The notes beneath the pieces are model-generated. The model did no database searches and was not told the origin of the DNA. It saw nothing but the letters and a program-made list of their open reading frames with translations. From Siphonodentalium dalli (Eukaryota; Mollusca; Scaphopoda; Gadilida; Siphonodentaliidae), in the NCBI GenBank assembly GCA_032622095.1, contig CP136064.1, positions 36,630,426-36,694,425 of the forward strand: 64,000 nt of DNA, given 5' to 3'. Below are positions 32,351 through 44,600 of the stretch, one piece after another. The first letter of the stretch is position 1; each line of letters opens with the position of its first letter. The translations under genes were made by a program, and so were the position numbers.

Positions 32351-32970
32351 TAAATAGTGTGCGATAAGCAAAATACTCCAAAATGGGGAGACCATTTACT
32401 TTTGTTAATTAAAACTGTTGTTTGCAAAATACCGCTATAGCGCTCACTAGTCCTCGCTACAAGGAGATGTTGAATGGGTTACCAGAATTATTATCACTCT
32501 CCAAAACAAATTGCCACGGTGTTCAGTGTTTTGCTTATCGTACACTTCCAATGTGCTGTATCAGTAAATGAACAAATTCTAAGATACATGTAACACAAAG
32601 AGAGTTTAATGTATTGAATATATGATAAAGTTTGGTAAAGCCATTGTTAATAAATTATTCTCCATTCGCATATATGCGTCAACAAGTTAATGTCATTGCC
32701 TGATCACCAGAGCCATATAATGTAGAATTTCGCTAATATGGTTTCCAGTTATGGATGAGGTTATTTCCTAGCAAAGCGGAAATGGCCGAATCGCTCAGAA
32801 CATGATGCATCTGGACATTGGAATGGTCTACATGTTCATGTATGTATACAGCTAAGCTCTACTTGACACCCCCCCCCTTAACGACATTGGCCACCGATAT
32901 TACCACGTTGTTGATACTATTAACATTGATTAATCCAACCGTGGGCGACATTTGAACCGTTTTAAATTCA
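32351..32970. other. Intergenic stretch, nothing recognised
   Basis: No ORF or repeat beyond a C-tract near 32869-32877. Confidence 0.4.
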
Positions 32971-33435
32971 GCATTATAGTATAGTGGGTATAACATAACA
33001 GATATGAACTGAAGACCCCTGTCCGGAAAAGCTTCTATCAATTAATATTGATTTTATTTCGAATATTAAATCGGGACCGTTTGTTACTATTATTAGAACA
33101 GACCATTCGGAAGATACCATATTGCGATATAGAGCACTGGGCTGTTCCTATGGCTACGCACCGAAAGTCAAATAACCCAGATTGTTTTTTTGTATTGTTT
33201 TGTTCCACAGATATAAGTGATAATGAGTATAATTAACGTCTATTTGTGACAAGATTGTACAATAACATTTCTGGTCTCTGTTAACAGTAACCACTATTGC
33301 TCGTTAGCTGAACAAACACACCGTTTTAGACCAGAAAATATTCGAAATAAAATGAATATTAATCGATAGAAGCATTTCCGGACAGGAGTCTGCGATTCAA
33401 ATCTAATATTTTATACCACGGTAACTATATAATGC
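32971..33435. mobile_element. 465-bp MITE with ~95-bp inverted ends, copy 1
   Basis: The left arm (GCATTATAG, GGGTATAACATAACAGATAT, AGACCCCTGTCCGGAAAAGC, TTCTATCAATTAATATTGAT, TTTATTTCGAATATT to 33066) pairs with 33338-33435. A second copy with the same arm sequences lies at about 36900-37440, so it is a dispersed element. No transposase ORF. Confidence 0.8.
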
Positions 33436-33539
33436 ATGTTTACAAAGAGATAATCCACCTTTAAATTGATTTGGTATAATTTCCAGTTATCGGAACATGA
33501 CCAATACATTTAAATAACAGACAAAACTGACACAGAAAA

Positions 33540-35235
33540 ATTGAAGCATGTACATTCAGTGAAAGAGTCAATAATTAAAGTTTGGAGAATTTTCATTGAA
33601 AATTACCTAGTTTATCCCCCCTCATTGGCAACAAGGAACATGCATTTTCTGTGAAAAGGCCAATAATTGAAGTCTTGCCAACCCGCCCCCCCCCCCCTCA
33701 ATTTCTTTTTACTGCGATATCTTATTTTCATTTAAAATTACCTACATGTAGCCTCTGCTGTAGATCATGCCATGAATCTCTACTCTTGCTAGCACCCATA
33801 GAGATCATATTCCAACAGTACAAAACTTTTGAAGTTTTGACAGGGAACCTTATAAAGTCGAAAATATAACACAAGGAATATATTTCTTAGTTAGTATCTG
33901 TTCCTTAATAATGTACTTTACTGTAGGTAAAGGTCCCAAATCGAAATTTCATGATTAAACACTGGATTAAAGCGAATTTTTGAGAGATTTTGCTTTGCGT
34001 TGCTGACAATTATAGCATTTCTCCTGGGTAAATAATTAAATGTTTATTGCGATATTGGCTCACAAAGTTCATAGAAAAACATGCAATTTTGAGTGGGACA
34101 TTCACCCATTGTGAAGTACATTGTTAAGGATCAGATAATAGCTGAGAAATATATTCCCCGCGTTATTGTTCCGATTTTATAAGGTTCCCTGTCAAAACTT
34201 CAAAAAGTTCCAGGGTTTTGTACTAGTGGAATATGATCTCTACGGTTGTTAGACAGAGTAGAGATTCACCTCTGCCGAAGAAAAAGTCACAATCATATTG
34301 AATGATAGATGAAATGAGACCAACTTGCCACTACATGTTAAGGTAAGAAAAATTCATGTGGGTGGATGCGGAGATCATAGGTAATTTTCAATGAAAATTC
34401 TCTGCACCTCTTTCATAGAATATACATGCTTCCTTGTCGCCAATGATAGTCGCAGTCATATGAATGATAAAATGAGAAAATCATGAATGATAAAATGAGA
34501 CTGTCTGACCTTTAATATTGAGGTAAAATTCAGGCAGGAATTCATGTGGGTGGAGAGGGAGATCAACTAGGTAATTTTCAATGAAATTTCGCCACACATC
34601 TTTCATAGAATATACATTCTTCCTTGTTGCCAATGAAAGTTTTTCCTAGTCGCATAGTCATATGAATGATAAAATGAGACTAACTGGCCTTTAATGTTGA
34701 GGTAAAATTCAGGTGGGAGGAAACTAGGTAATTTTCATTGAATATTCTCCAAACTTTAAATATTGACTCTTTCACAGAAAAAACATGCTTCCTTGATTCC
34801 CTTGATAGTTTTTCTTAGTCGCATATTCATATTGAAAGATAAAATGAGACTAACTTAACTGGCCACGAGATGCTGTGGTAGAAATTCTCCAAACTTTAAT
34901 TATTGCCTATTTCACAAAAAAATACTTGCCAATATTAGTTTTTCTTAGTTGAATAGTCATATTGAATGATAACATGAGACTGAAGTGGTCATTAGATGTT
35001 GAGGTAAATAAAAATTCAAGCCGGAGGGGGGAGGGGGTCAGTGGATAGACTAACCAATCTTCCACAAAAATAAAACAATCTGAACTGTAATGACTCTGCC
35101 AAAGAAAAAACATGCTTCCTTGTCACCAATAATAGTTTTTCTAAGTCACATATATGCAGTCATATTGAATGATAAACTGACACTAACTGGCCACTACATG
35201 TGACGGTAAGAAAAATTCAGACAGGGAAGATGATC
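33540..35235. repeat. Foldback block with a ~180-bp tandem array in the right arm
   Basis: AGAGTCAATAATTAAAGTTT followed by GGAGAATTTTCATTGAAAAT (33566-33605) is the reverse complement of 34730-34785. CAAAACTTTTGAAGTTTTGA, CAGGGAACCTTATAAA and their flanks (33747-33862) are the reverse complement of 34176-34282. The loop is about 33863-34175. From 34255 to 35235 the right arm repeats GTCATATTGAATGATAAAAT, GAGACTAACTGGCC, TGTTGAGGTAAAATTCAGG and ACATGCTTCCTTGTCGCCAA about six times at ~150-200-bp spacing. Confidence 0.8.
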
Positions 35236-35374
35236 AGGGTGGGGGGATACAGTCCTTCCCAGGAGACGGGAGTGATTGCTCTCGCACCCGTACACCCTTG
35301 TACTTTTCAATTCACGGGTGTTAAAATTCGCACCCATCCCTCTTCACATAATTGTCCCGTGTAAAATTTATTTT

Positions 35375-36862
35375 CGGGGGACTATTGTAATCAGCTCCGT
35401 CTTCCGTCCGTCCGTCCGGAGTTAACTCCAGTATTGATCATCCGATTTGATTGAAACTTGTTATGTAATTGTCTCAACCAAGCAGACAGGTGCTCTGCAA
35501 TTCTGGGTTTGATCCGAAATTCTATTATGGAGTTATTTCCCTTTTTTCCAACTTTTTTTGTACTTAGAAAATTTCTCACTTTTTCGGTTCAGGATGATAT
35601 ATAGTTTGGATTTGTTAATTGCAAATACCGTGGATCAGTCATATCGAGATACAGGTTGAGTTTGAATTTGAGTTTAATCCGATGATTTTTCCTTAAGTTA
35701 TGGACTTTTTTCGACTTAGAAAATTACATTTTCTTCTTTTTTCTTTGGTTTACGGATGATAACTCAAGTTTGGACTGTTCAATTGGAAATTATGTTTTTT
35801 TTGTGGTTCGTTCATATTAAAATACAGGTTAAGTTCGAATTTTAGTTTGATCCGATGATTTTTCTCAGAGTTATGGGCTTTATCACCACCAGCTGAGGGA
35901 AGATGCTGTAGCACATCATCATTGAAAATGTCGGAATTTACCAAACAACTGCAGACCTAAACACGCAGTATGTGTGGATCACAGGGGCATGTCATTGAAA
36001 CGAGTAAAATATAAAATTAATAAAAGGTCGGTAGACCTCATGTCCGCCTCTAAGCGTCGGCTTGATACGACCGTTGTTTGCGCACAAAAATTGGCATGGC
36101 GGAACCCGAAATCGAATTTGATCTGTCTTTTGTGCTAGTAAACCTACATATACCAAATTTAATTTCATTCAGTACACATTTACTAAAGTTATCATACGGA
36201 AACCTCAAATTGGCAAAAATTCTAAGTAAAAAAGGGACATAACTCTGGTGAAAATTGGCGGGCGGAACCCGAATTCGAACTTAACCTGTGTTTTGCTGGG
36301 AGAAAGACACATACCAAATTTGGTTTCAATCTGATTAACTCTACTAAAGTTATCATCCGGACACCAACTTTAGGATTTTATATGTCGGGCCATAACTCTC
36401 GCAAAAATTCTAACTTGAGCTGTATTTTGATATAAGTAATCCACAATAAAACGGGTTTTTGCATATAAACAATCCAAAATCAAGTTATCATCCCGAAAAC
36501 CAAAACACAGAAGAAAAACTGAACTTCCTATGTCGAAAAAGGGGCATAACTCTGCCAAGTTCGAACTTGCCCTGTGTTTTGCTGGGAGAAAGTAATATAC
36601 CAAATTTGGTTTGAATCCGATTAACTGTACTAAAGTTATCATCCGGAAACCAACTTTCAGGGGTTTTCTAAGTAAAAAAAATGGGCATAACTCTGGTAAA
36701 AATTGGCGGACGGAACCAGAATTCGAACTTGACCTGTCTTTTCTGCTAGTAAACTTACATACCAAATTAAATTTAATTTGGTTCACTCTAACTAAAGTTA
36801 TCATCCGGAAACCTCAGACGGATTGACTCACGGACGGACGTGCTGATTATAATAGTACTCCG
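35375..36862. mobile_element. 1.5-kb TIR element filled with ~135-175-bp repeats
   Basis: The ends are inverted: CGGGGGACTATTGTAATCAG at 35375, and CGGAGTACTATTATAATCAG read from 36862, each followed by CCGTCCGTCC. The left interior repeats TTTGATCCGATGATTTTTC and GAGTTATGG-CTTT text about every 175 bp. The right interior (36090-36810) repeats CATAACTCTGGTAAAAATTG, GCGGACGGAACCCGAATTCG, AACTTGACCTGT, ACATACCAAATTTGGTTT and CTAAAGTTATCATCCGGAAA about every 140 bp, around five times. Such AAGTTATCATCCGGAAA arrays are widespread in mollusc intergenic DNA (recalled, not checked). No transposase. Confidence 0.75.
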
Positions 36863-36899
36863 AACCCGTTGGGTCGGCGGACAAAAAATAAGCTACATT

Positions 36900-37440
36900 T
36901 TATATCGTTGCTGGGGTATAAAATGATAGATACATGCATGAGTCGAAGACACCTGTATGGAAATGCTTCTATTTATCGAACCCTTCCATGACTGGAGCTT
37001 CCTGAAATTGTGAAAACTCTGTACCAATGCATTATATTATGTATGCCAGTCTCCCATCAGGAGCCTTGCACATATAAAAAGAATACATTGGCCTAACAAT
37101 ATTTATATTGACGTTGTAAACCAGAGCATTCTCTTATATATGCAAGGCTCACATTCACATATAATATAAGATAATGCACTGGCACAGGAACTTTAATGCT
37201 GTACCAGCACAACTCACGCCATGAAAGGGTTAATGATGTTTTTCGTTACTATTTTTTAAATAGAATTAGGCCCATGCTATGCTCGAGAACAAACACGAGC
37301 TAAAAATGTCCCAAATTGATTCATGTATATACATTATACCAGAGAATTCAGAATAAAATCAATATTAAACGAACGAAGCTTTTCCAGACAGGGGTCTTCG
37401 ATTCATATTATTTTTGTACCCAGGTAACTATATAAATCTT
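36900..37440. mobile_element. MITE copy 2 containing a nested second MITE
   Basis: The outer arms match copy 1 at 32971-33435: GAGTCGAAGACACCTGTATG-AAATGCTTCTA on the left, and AATAAAATCAATATTAAACG, GCTTTTCCAGACAGGGGTCT, GGTAACTATATAA on the right. Inside, 37023-37185 carries CCAATGCATTATATTATGTA, ATTGGCCTAACAATA, GCATTCTCTTATATATGCAA and ACTGGCACAGG, a decayed relative of the palindromic MITE at 15980-16370. Confidence 0.75.
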
Positions 37441-38000
37441 GTTATACTAGGAAGAGAAAGCTATCTTGGAACGTAAACGAAAAGGAAGATTGCGTTCATC
37501 AATTAACAGATCGGCAAAGTATCCAACTTCCTGCGATGCATATATTTGATTGTTAGCCAATGAAAATGCTGCAATTGACAAACAGCAACGTATTATGTCA
37601 TCGGACAAAGTATAACGAAGAGCGTTTCTCTTAGCTGTAAATATTTTATAGAGCGGTATGTACCTGAATCAATTTCCCCAGTGTACTTAAAACTGACTAG
37701 ACTATTTTTTCCAAACAGCTTTAACTTATACCAGGGACAGGGGATTGGGTGTCTACTTTGATCAACATTTTAAAATCAACAAGTCCTTCCATTATCATAA
37801 CTATTTTGTAGATTTTACTATCGTGGTTACAGGACTGGAAAGTCCTTCATTTTTCTCTAGTATATAAAATATTAGCAATATTCCTGTGAAATGAAGGCTC
37901 AATTTTAGAGGCATATATAACTGAAAAATACTTAACTTATACATCTGGAAAAAGGTTTTCTGTTCTGTAATCAAGATAGTAAAATTTACATAACGGATAT
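37441..38000. other. Intergenic stretch, nothing recognised
   Basis: A/T-rich, no supported ORF or repeat. Confidence 0.4.
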
Positions 38001-38780
38001 GCCAATGAAAGGATGTGCCAAGACAACCCCAGGGACATAACTTTCAACCCGGGAAGAAGACAGGCAATCTCTTAGTCGCGGGAGCCGCTAGTTTACCACA
38101 CATACTAGCGCCCCTGCTGACCACATCAACATTGCGAAATACTGGACATCAAAACGAATATGCAGTAACCAGGCCGATACATACATAGTAAGACAGCTGT
38201 GAAGTAAACAGAACGTTTACGGGATTAGCGAGACGAGATACTTCACCCACAGCGGTCATTGAAACCTAACGCAGCACGAAGACAGGGATAAGATACCTAA
38301 AGAACACATAGGCACAATCACCTCGCATGAGTAGCCCGGGAACGCCCCATCCAATGGATCATGAAATGCGGATCCAGGCGGAATAACACCATGTTCCTAT
38401 TTAGAGGCAGACGAGTTCGAGTCCAGACACCAGTTCTAGCCGACCACCAAGCAGTGACCAAGAACTCTCAGACGCACGAAAGGAGGATCGAATCCCTGAC
38501 GAGCAGCAATGGACGAAAATGCAAGGTAAACATTATGAGCTTGTATTTCTAACAACGTCCTACTGATGCGCCGACGGAAGAAGAAGAGCAGACGACAGGA
38601 AGATAAACTCAACCGGAACTCAACCGAGTAGAAGACAAGCAGACACGCCCAACCTATGAAGACGGAAGAAGACCCTAAACCGAGCAGACGACTGGAAGAT
38701 AAACTCTACTAGGAGGAACCCAGATGCCGATGACTGAACATTATTGACTTTGTTGTAATTAAATAATCAAACCGTTCTGA
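38001..38780 (+). other. GC/purine-rich patch of unknown origin
   Basis: Composition changes sharply to A/G/C-rich text (GGGAGCCGCTAG, GACGGAAGAAGAAGAGCAGA). A 63-codon frame at 38361-38552 and a GTAAAC splice-donor-like site near 38525 are present. CGAGCAGACGACTGGAAGAT and GCAGACGACAGGAAGATAAA form a ~100-bp spaced repeat (38589 and 38684). It could be a retroelement leader/LTR end or an untranslated exon. No protein is recognised. Confidence 0.35.
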
Positions 38781-39390
38781 TAGTCTTAAGAGTTATGTGT
38801 ACCCGTATTGGCACAAGGACTTTTGATATGGAATTTCTTATAGTTGTATGGTAAACAACTTTGAAAAGCCATAAATTGGGTATTTTACCACAAATTTATT
38901 TCACAATATTCACTAATTTCCCCATATGTAGGTCGTTTTTAATATGTTGTTTACCATGGGTTAATGTACTTACTCTAGCTAAGAAATATCATGCTGCAAT
39001 TAATTGGAGGTTGGGCACTTTTTCATAACTGCACTGGACAAATAATACACCTCATTATTATTGGATTTTGTTGTAATGCTATTCACACTGATTCACATGT
39101 GAGAAAATAAGAGTGAGACAATCGCCCATTATTCTTAAATTCAGAATTTCATTGTAACCACAAATGACTATGTATAGATATTAAGTTTTAACATACACAG
39201 CATCCTGCCCATTCTAGGCACGGTATATGCTAAATGTCAAATGCATAACTGTTATATTAAATTTGTGTTCAATATGAAATAAAGATAATGAATCAACAAC
39301 ACGATTGTCTTTGTTACTCTTGCTCAATGATTCACACCCTCATGCATGGGTTGGATGGGGTACTGGGGGGGGGGGGGTGATTTGCAACTA
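38781..39390. other. Intergenic stretch
   Basis: No gene. Ends in an 11-G tract at about 39366-39376. Confidence 0.4.
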
Positions 39391-39730
39391 CTCATCAAAG
39401 AGTACACAATCGTACACAAAAAAGGGTACTTTTCTACACTTAAAAGTGTAGTAGAATTCGTGTGAATAAATATACTCATATATGTGTAAATTAGGGAAGT
39501 ACACTTAATGTGTAGTGAACTACACTTAGTGTGTACATCAATTTCTACACATTTGTGTACCCCATTTCTACACAATATTGTGTGGGAAAGTGTAAAATTA
39601 TACACCACGAAAGAGTAGCCACACTTACACAAATAGAGTAATTTTTACTCTTACTATATCTCTTTAATGGATTGGATCAACTTTAATCAATAAAGAGTAG
39701 TGTAGATTTCCTACACTTGTGATTTTTCAG
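39391..39730. repeat. Dense TACAC/GTGTA inverted-word block
   Basis: Short words TACAC(T) and (A)GTGTA alternate every 10-25 bp, often as local palindromes (ACACTTAAAAGTGTAG, ACACTTAATGTGTAGT, CTACACTTAGTGTGTA, TCTACACATTTGTGTA, ACACAATATTGTGTG), together with AAAGAGTA / TACTCTTT words. The block has clear borders. A similar design with different words is at 42,400. Confidence 0.7.
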
Positions 39731-40610
39731 TTTAGGATTTTGCGCTTTTCATGTTCCGATTTCAAAATGATCTCACATCGAGCCGAACAGTGGTCGGTTC
39801 ATTGCATCTTGATCTTCCCTCCCCGTGGCCGTGTGAATTTAAGTTGAGCTAGACTACAATATATTAGGATTTATTGCAATTTTCAGATCTAAAACAAAAT
39901 TCATATTGGACAGAGCCCAGTAGATTATGTTGATCCATCCAGCTGGTGACCACAGGCAGGGTTCGCGCTGCCGCTTGCCAAATTTGCCAGTGTCAAAACA
40001 AAAAATTCATTTGGCAAACATTTTGGCAAGTGAGTTTTTAATTATGGGATGTGAACTATCTAGTCAAACATAATCGAACGTGGGTTATTCGTTACGTGTG
40101 CCAAATTACAGACAATAATATGTGAAACCAAAACAAGAAATATATCAATTAATTTATATGTAGCGCAGTCAGGTCCACCGGGTGTAAATTAATTTACGAT
40201 AGCACGTTTTAGGACTGGTTGAAGGGGGAGGTGCAGTTATTATTATCAAGGTTGAATTCCACAACAAAGGAAACCCCCTAGCTACGTCACATATTCTTCT
40301 AATGGTTGGGTCTATCACTTATAATTTTAATGATAGTGGTTTTCCTCCTCACATTGTACCATTTCGAAAATCTCAATCATGTCATCAAAACTCATTCTGC
40401 AGAAATATACACACCGGCCAGTCTGAGTATCTATATCATTATATGCATAATTTATACCGCTATGCATGCGGATTGTGGCCAGTTAATGCTCGCGATTTAG
40501 TCATAATAAATTGACAAATACCAATTGAAAATCTGATAGATTGAGTCAATCACATCATCGACAGCGTGTGTCGTCAACGCTATAGCGAAAATACAGCCTA
40601 TTCTTCCGAA
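39731..40610. other. Intergenic stretch with one possible transposon end
   Basis: CAGGGTTCGCGCTGCCGCTT at 39957 is followed by TTGCCAAATTTGCCA and ATTTGGCAAACATTTTGGCA. A related text, CAGTGTTCGCGCTGGATCG followed by GTTTGGCGAAATTTTGGCCA, occurs once in every 4.8-kb unit (near 46970). Both could be terminal sequence of a hAT-like family; no matching right end was seen. No gene. Confidence 0.35.
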
Positions 40611-40611
40611 A

Positions 40612-40735
40612 ACCAGCACATTTTCTGCTTATAATAGAACTTTTTTAAAGTATCTAAATAATCTGCTCAGAATCGCCTCATTTTTAGTCGACAACGTGCT
40701 GAAAATGAGAACATTTTATTATAAGCAGATTATGT
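40612..40735. repeat. Small inverted repeat (MITE-like)
   Basis: CCAGCACATTTTCTGCTTAT-AATAGAAC on the left pairs with GAACATTTTATTATAAGCAG-ATTATGTGCAG on the right, with a ~60-bp loop containing GTCGAC. Confidence 0.6.
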
Positions 40736-41003
40736 GCAGACAATGACACAAATAAGGCAAGTCACGACTGTTCAGGTGCACGCTCTTTAACAGGTGTTTT
40801 CATTGCGGCCGCCCTCATAAAATGAAATAACTGGTAAGAGTCCATTATCTGCTTATTTCAGAATTAAATAATCACACTATGTACCTACTTCACATTGTAG
40901 GTCGATTATGTGTGTATCCCTGCGAGGATATGTTGAACGATACATTGTGTGTTCAGCCGCTACCAAATAAATTACCTGGTTTATAAAATAATCACACTTG
41001 GTG

Positions 41004-41090
41004 AATACGAACCAAATTGCCCCATTATATAGATGTGGTTAAAAATACGACCCAAAATGCCCCAGTATATACACGTGGTTAAAAATCAAA
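41004..41090 (+). repeat. Two ~43-bp tandem units
   Basis: ATACGAACCAAATTGCCCCA and ATACGACCCAAAATGCCCCA, each followed by -TATATA-A-GTGGTTAAAA, lie about 43 bp apart. Confidence 0.7.
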
Positions 41091-42389
41091 CTATCAGAAC
41101 AATTTGCGCGCAGGTGAATGATGAGACCATATATTTTTTTCCGGTGACGTGTACGTTTTTTTGTCACATTGACACGTGACTTCCGGTTAGTAACTGTATG
41201 GGGATTGTAAAATTGCGGAATCGGAAGTAGACCAACGAGATGAAAATAAAATTGTCAACAATTCCCATGTGATTTAGGCATATTAGTTTCATTTAGACTA
41301 ATTTCCCCTGTTAGTTAGCTTAATGAAAACCAGAGAAGACGTAATGGCACGGTTCATGACGTCATTTACGTCATATTGGCTGTGTGGAGCAGAATCAAGA
41401 CAATTAAGATTGCACAATCCATGACAATACTTGTCATGTCGTCTCCACCGGGACCATTGCATGCTTTTTCATAAATTATTCTTAGCGTTATGTCGCCGAT
41501 GAAAAGAAAATTCGGGGCACATCGTGTGTGGTTGCTCCACCACGGGTCACGTATGATTTATAAAATGTCCAGTTGACAATGTCATGCGTGAATTTCCACG
41601 AGAGTATCTCTTACCTCCCGCAGCCCCGAACCACCTGGCGTGAGGTAGGTTTGTAAACGTGATTCGCATTGTATTATTATTTCATTTTCATGTTGGTGAA
41701 TGCACAGTGACCAATCTCTATAGCAGTCGTGTTTTATACTCAAATGTGTGATAACCCGTACAGCAACTCTCCAGATTTGTCCTTCAAACCGTATGCCTTC
41801 GGAAGGTCATCGTCTTCAAATATGGTGAATATATTCGTCATCTTGTGACCAATAAATACGACTGACACGTCCATGTATGTGGGCATGTTTACTCTTTCCA
41901 GCACTTACAAATACGCAGTCTGATTTTATTTTAAAATACAATAGTTTGAAGTAATCAAAATGATCGTTCGCGTCATTTTTTTCCACATTAAAATTCGATT
42001 TTTGACAATATGTAACTAGGCAGAGTGTAATTATCAGGTGTCAGAGATAACTCACCGCAATTATGATAAGCAGAATCAATGAGACATGCAAAATATGCAT
42101 TAAGAGTAAATTAAAGCAAAACAATAGACAAACCTGCTGTCCAAATATATGATGGCAGACGAACCCAAACCATATGGTCCCTTCAGCGCCAGTTATGTAA
42201 TCTATATTTTATTCACTGACTACGTACTATCGATTTGTTCAAGCCCGACAGATATATATTGCTACAGATATATTCTCGTCATCTGACGCTAATCTCATCT
42301 CATCTGTCACATCCCAACTCTGTAAGTCTTAAATCGATCGCGTCAAATAAACACGTGGACTGATTTTGATCACATCTCTCCCTAACTTA
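41091..42389. other. Intergenic stretch, no supported gene
   Basis: No long ORF, repeat or hairpin. CACGTGAC and TGACGTCA-like words near 41165 and 41360 are not enough to call a promoter. Confidence 0.4.
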
Positions 42390-42620
42390 TTGTTAAAATA
42401 ACTACCTTCCGTAGTTGAAATAACTACCTCTGGGGGCTATTTTAACTACCCAACGGGAGTCTAATTTTTAACTACTTTTGGTAGTAGGATGAATACGAAC
42501 TACCCAGTAGTTAATTTTACTACCTGCGGGTGGTTGGAATTTTTGCTACCTGCGGATAGTTAATCTGATAACTACTATTGGTGGGAAAGTATTCTACATC
42601 GAGCGGTTATTCTAGCTATA
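42390..42620. repeat. Dense ACTACC/GGTAGT inverted-word block
   Basis: AACTACC and GGTAGTT words occur about every 15-25 bp in both orientations (ACTACCTTCCGTAGT, ACTACTTTTGGTAGT, ACTACCCAGTAGTT, CTACCTGCGGGTGG, CTACCTGCGGATAGTT). This is the same style of block as 39391-39730 but with different words. Confidence 0.7.
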
Positions 42621-43112
42621 TTAATTGGTATTCAAATGTGTCCGATCTAACCACTCAAAGTAGCTATTTTATCACATTTTAGTTGATAATCTTCCCTCTA
42701 AAGATAATAATGACATGTGGGTCACAAAATATGACAATGGAGAAAATAATTTCAACATTTTTTGTCTGAAGAACCTATTGTAAAGGACTTGTAACTAATA
42801 TGAAGGATCATTGGTTCTAGCACCCAATGATTTGGTTTTACAGACTGCCAAGAACCTAACATTGGCGGCCAATAAGGCCAAAAAAAAGAAGATTGTATGT
42901 TTCCGCTAAAGGAGCGAAAAAAATAGGGTAGGTAGGTAGGGATTTTTTTATTTTTTTTTATTTTGATATTTTTTATCCAGCTGCAGAAATATTGGATTAC
43001 CTCGACCGAAGTGACATAAAATGCCAACTTGTGTTGTGGGGAAAGTATTACTTGATAAACACAGTGGAAATATACACTAAGAGTGATGAAAGATCAAACT
43101 TACTTCATGCTT
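42621..43112. other. Left flank of the 4.8-kb array
   Basis: No gene supported; TAGG microsatellite near 42925-42938 and a T-rich run. The sequence ends ACTTACTTCATGCTT at the array border, with the CTT at 43110-43112 shared with the duplication junctions. Confidence 0.5.
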
Positions 43113-44600
43113 AAATATGTTATTTATTATTCACATACCACATTTTCATAACTTTGGCTATAAATTTGGTACGAAATTGATATCACTAACTTCTTATAAG
43201 AGTTTTACCCATAATACAGCCATTATATCGTACTTGTATTGTGAAGATTACATCCCAGTGTTTGAAGGTAGCCAGTACACCCAACCTAGCATGCCTGGTT
43301 TTTAGAAACAGTAGCTGTACCCATAACATATGTGGTGATAACCTCTATACATGTATATACACAAATGTAGAAAGATACACACCCAACATGTCTGTTGATA
43401 GTGTTTCTACCGGTAATCGCGCGCTCCAAATAAAAGTTCAGGCCCAAATAATAGTGCAGGGGAGGAATTCCATTGAAAGTTAATAACAGTGCAGACCCAA
43501 ATAATAGCAAACTCTGAGCAAAACAACAACTATAGTTTAACAAATATTTGTATAGTACATGTAGGTGAAGCATAGGTATCAACATAGTATGTGTCATGTG
43601 GTGTTTTATTCAATATTTAAATGTTCACATGTACAATGCATGCCATATACTTGAATATGTAAATGCATAAAGTTATAAGCTCATCAAGTTGGTATCAGAA
43701 TCATATATAAATATTGAGTTTGTGCTGATTTCAATTTGCATAGCCTCAAAATTAATAAACTTGCCGACCCACTGTGCAGGGGGAAATTTCCCAAGAAAAT
43801 AATAAATGTGCATGCATGTAAAGCAGGCATGAGATCCACCCTCATGAAATTAAAATTGCAAAATTCATGCCCGTCAATCAATAACCCATCACACCTGGGC
43901 TTTTGAGACAACTGTCACTTCAGGGTCACTTTTCATAGGGATATGTTAGAAACATAGCATCTTTTTTTTTGACCTAACCAAAACATCGGCGCGAGATGGC
44001 ACAAGGAACCATGACACTTTTTTGGTAGAGCTGATTTTTGTACCGTAGGAATGTGGAGTCGTTCTGGGGAATTAGCATTTATTATTACAATAGGAACATA
44101 CGGACATTCTGGTATAGTTGGAAGCGGTCCACACAACACTCGGAACTCCGGTTGTAATACGCGGAAGTGACTGAACGGCGGAGTTCCGGATCATAAAGTA
44201 ACATAACACCATTTTACAAATTCTTATATACAAAGCATGTACAGGTGTGAATTAACGACGCGGGATTCGATTTGCATTATAAAATATCCGATCACCACAG
44301 TGGCATTAACAGTTTGACATATAAGTAATTATTATCAGTAAAGCTTAGAAAACGTGCGATGATTTGTGAATAATGAGCACCCGCTTGGGCAAGAATTGAC
44401 AAGTTGTATATGACGAACCACACATCTGATACAGTCAAACCAATGTAGATAAACAATGGAATAATTGTCCAAAAGTTAGCACTCTGACATTACACTCGTG
44501 AAGTCCGAAATTAACAATACCACACTTTGTTCCAGAGTGCCATGTTTGATTTTCAATGAAGCGGCACACGTTCATATGAATCATCATGTTTACTTTTTTT

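Noticed and set aside
43286-43911. Several 60-100-codon frames at the start of each 4.8-kb unit
   Set aside because: Their conservation among units reflects recent duplication, not selection; some are broken by single-base indels between units.
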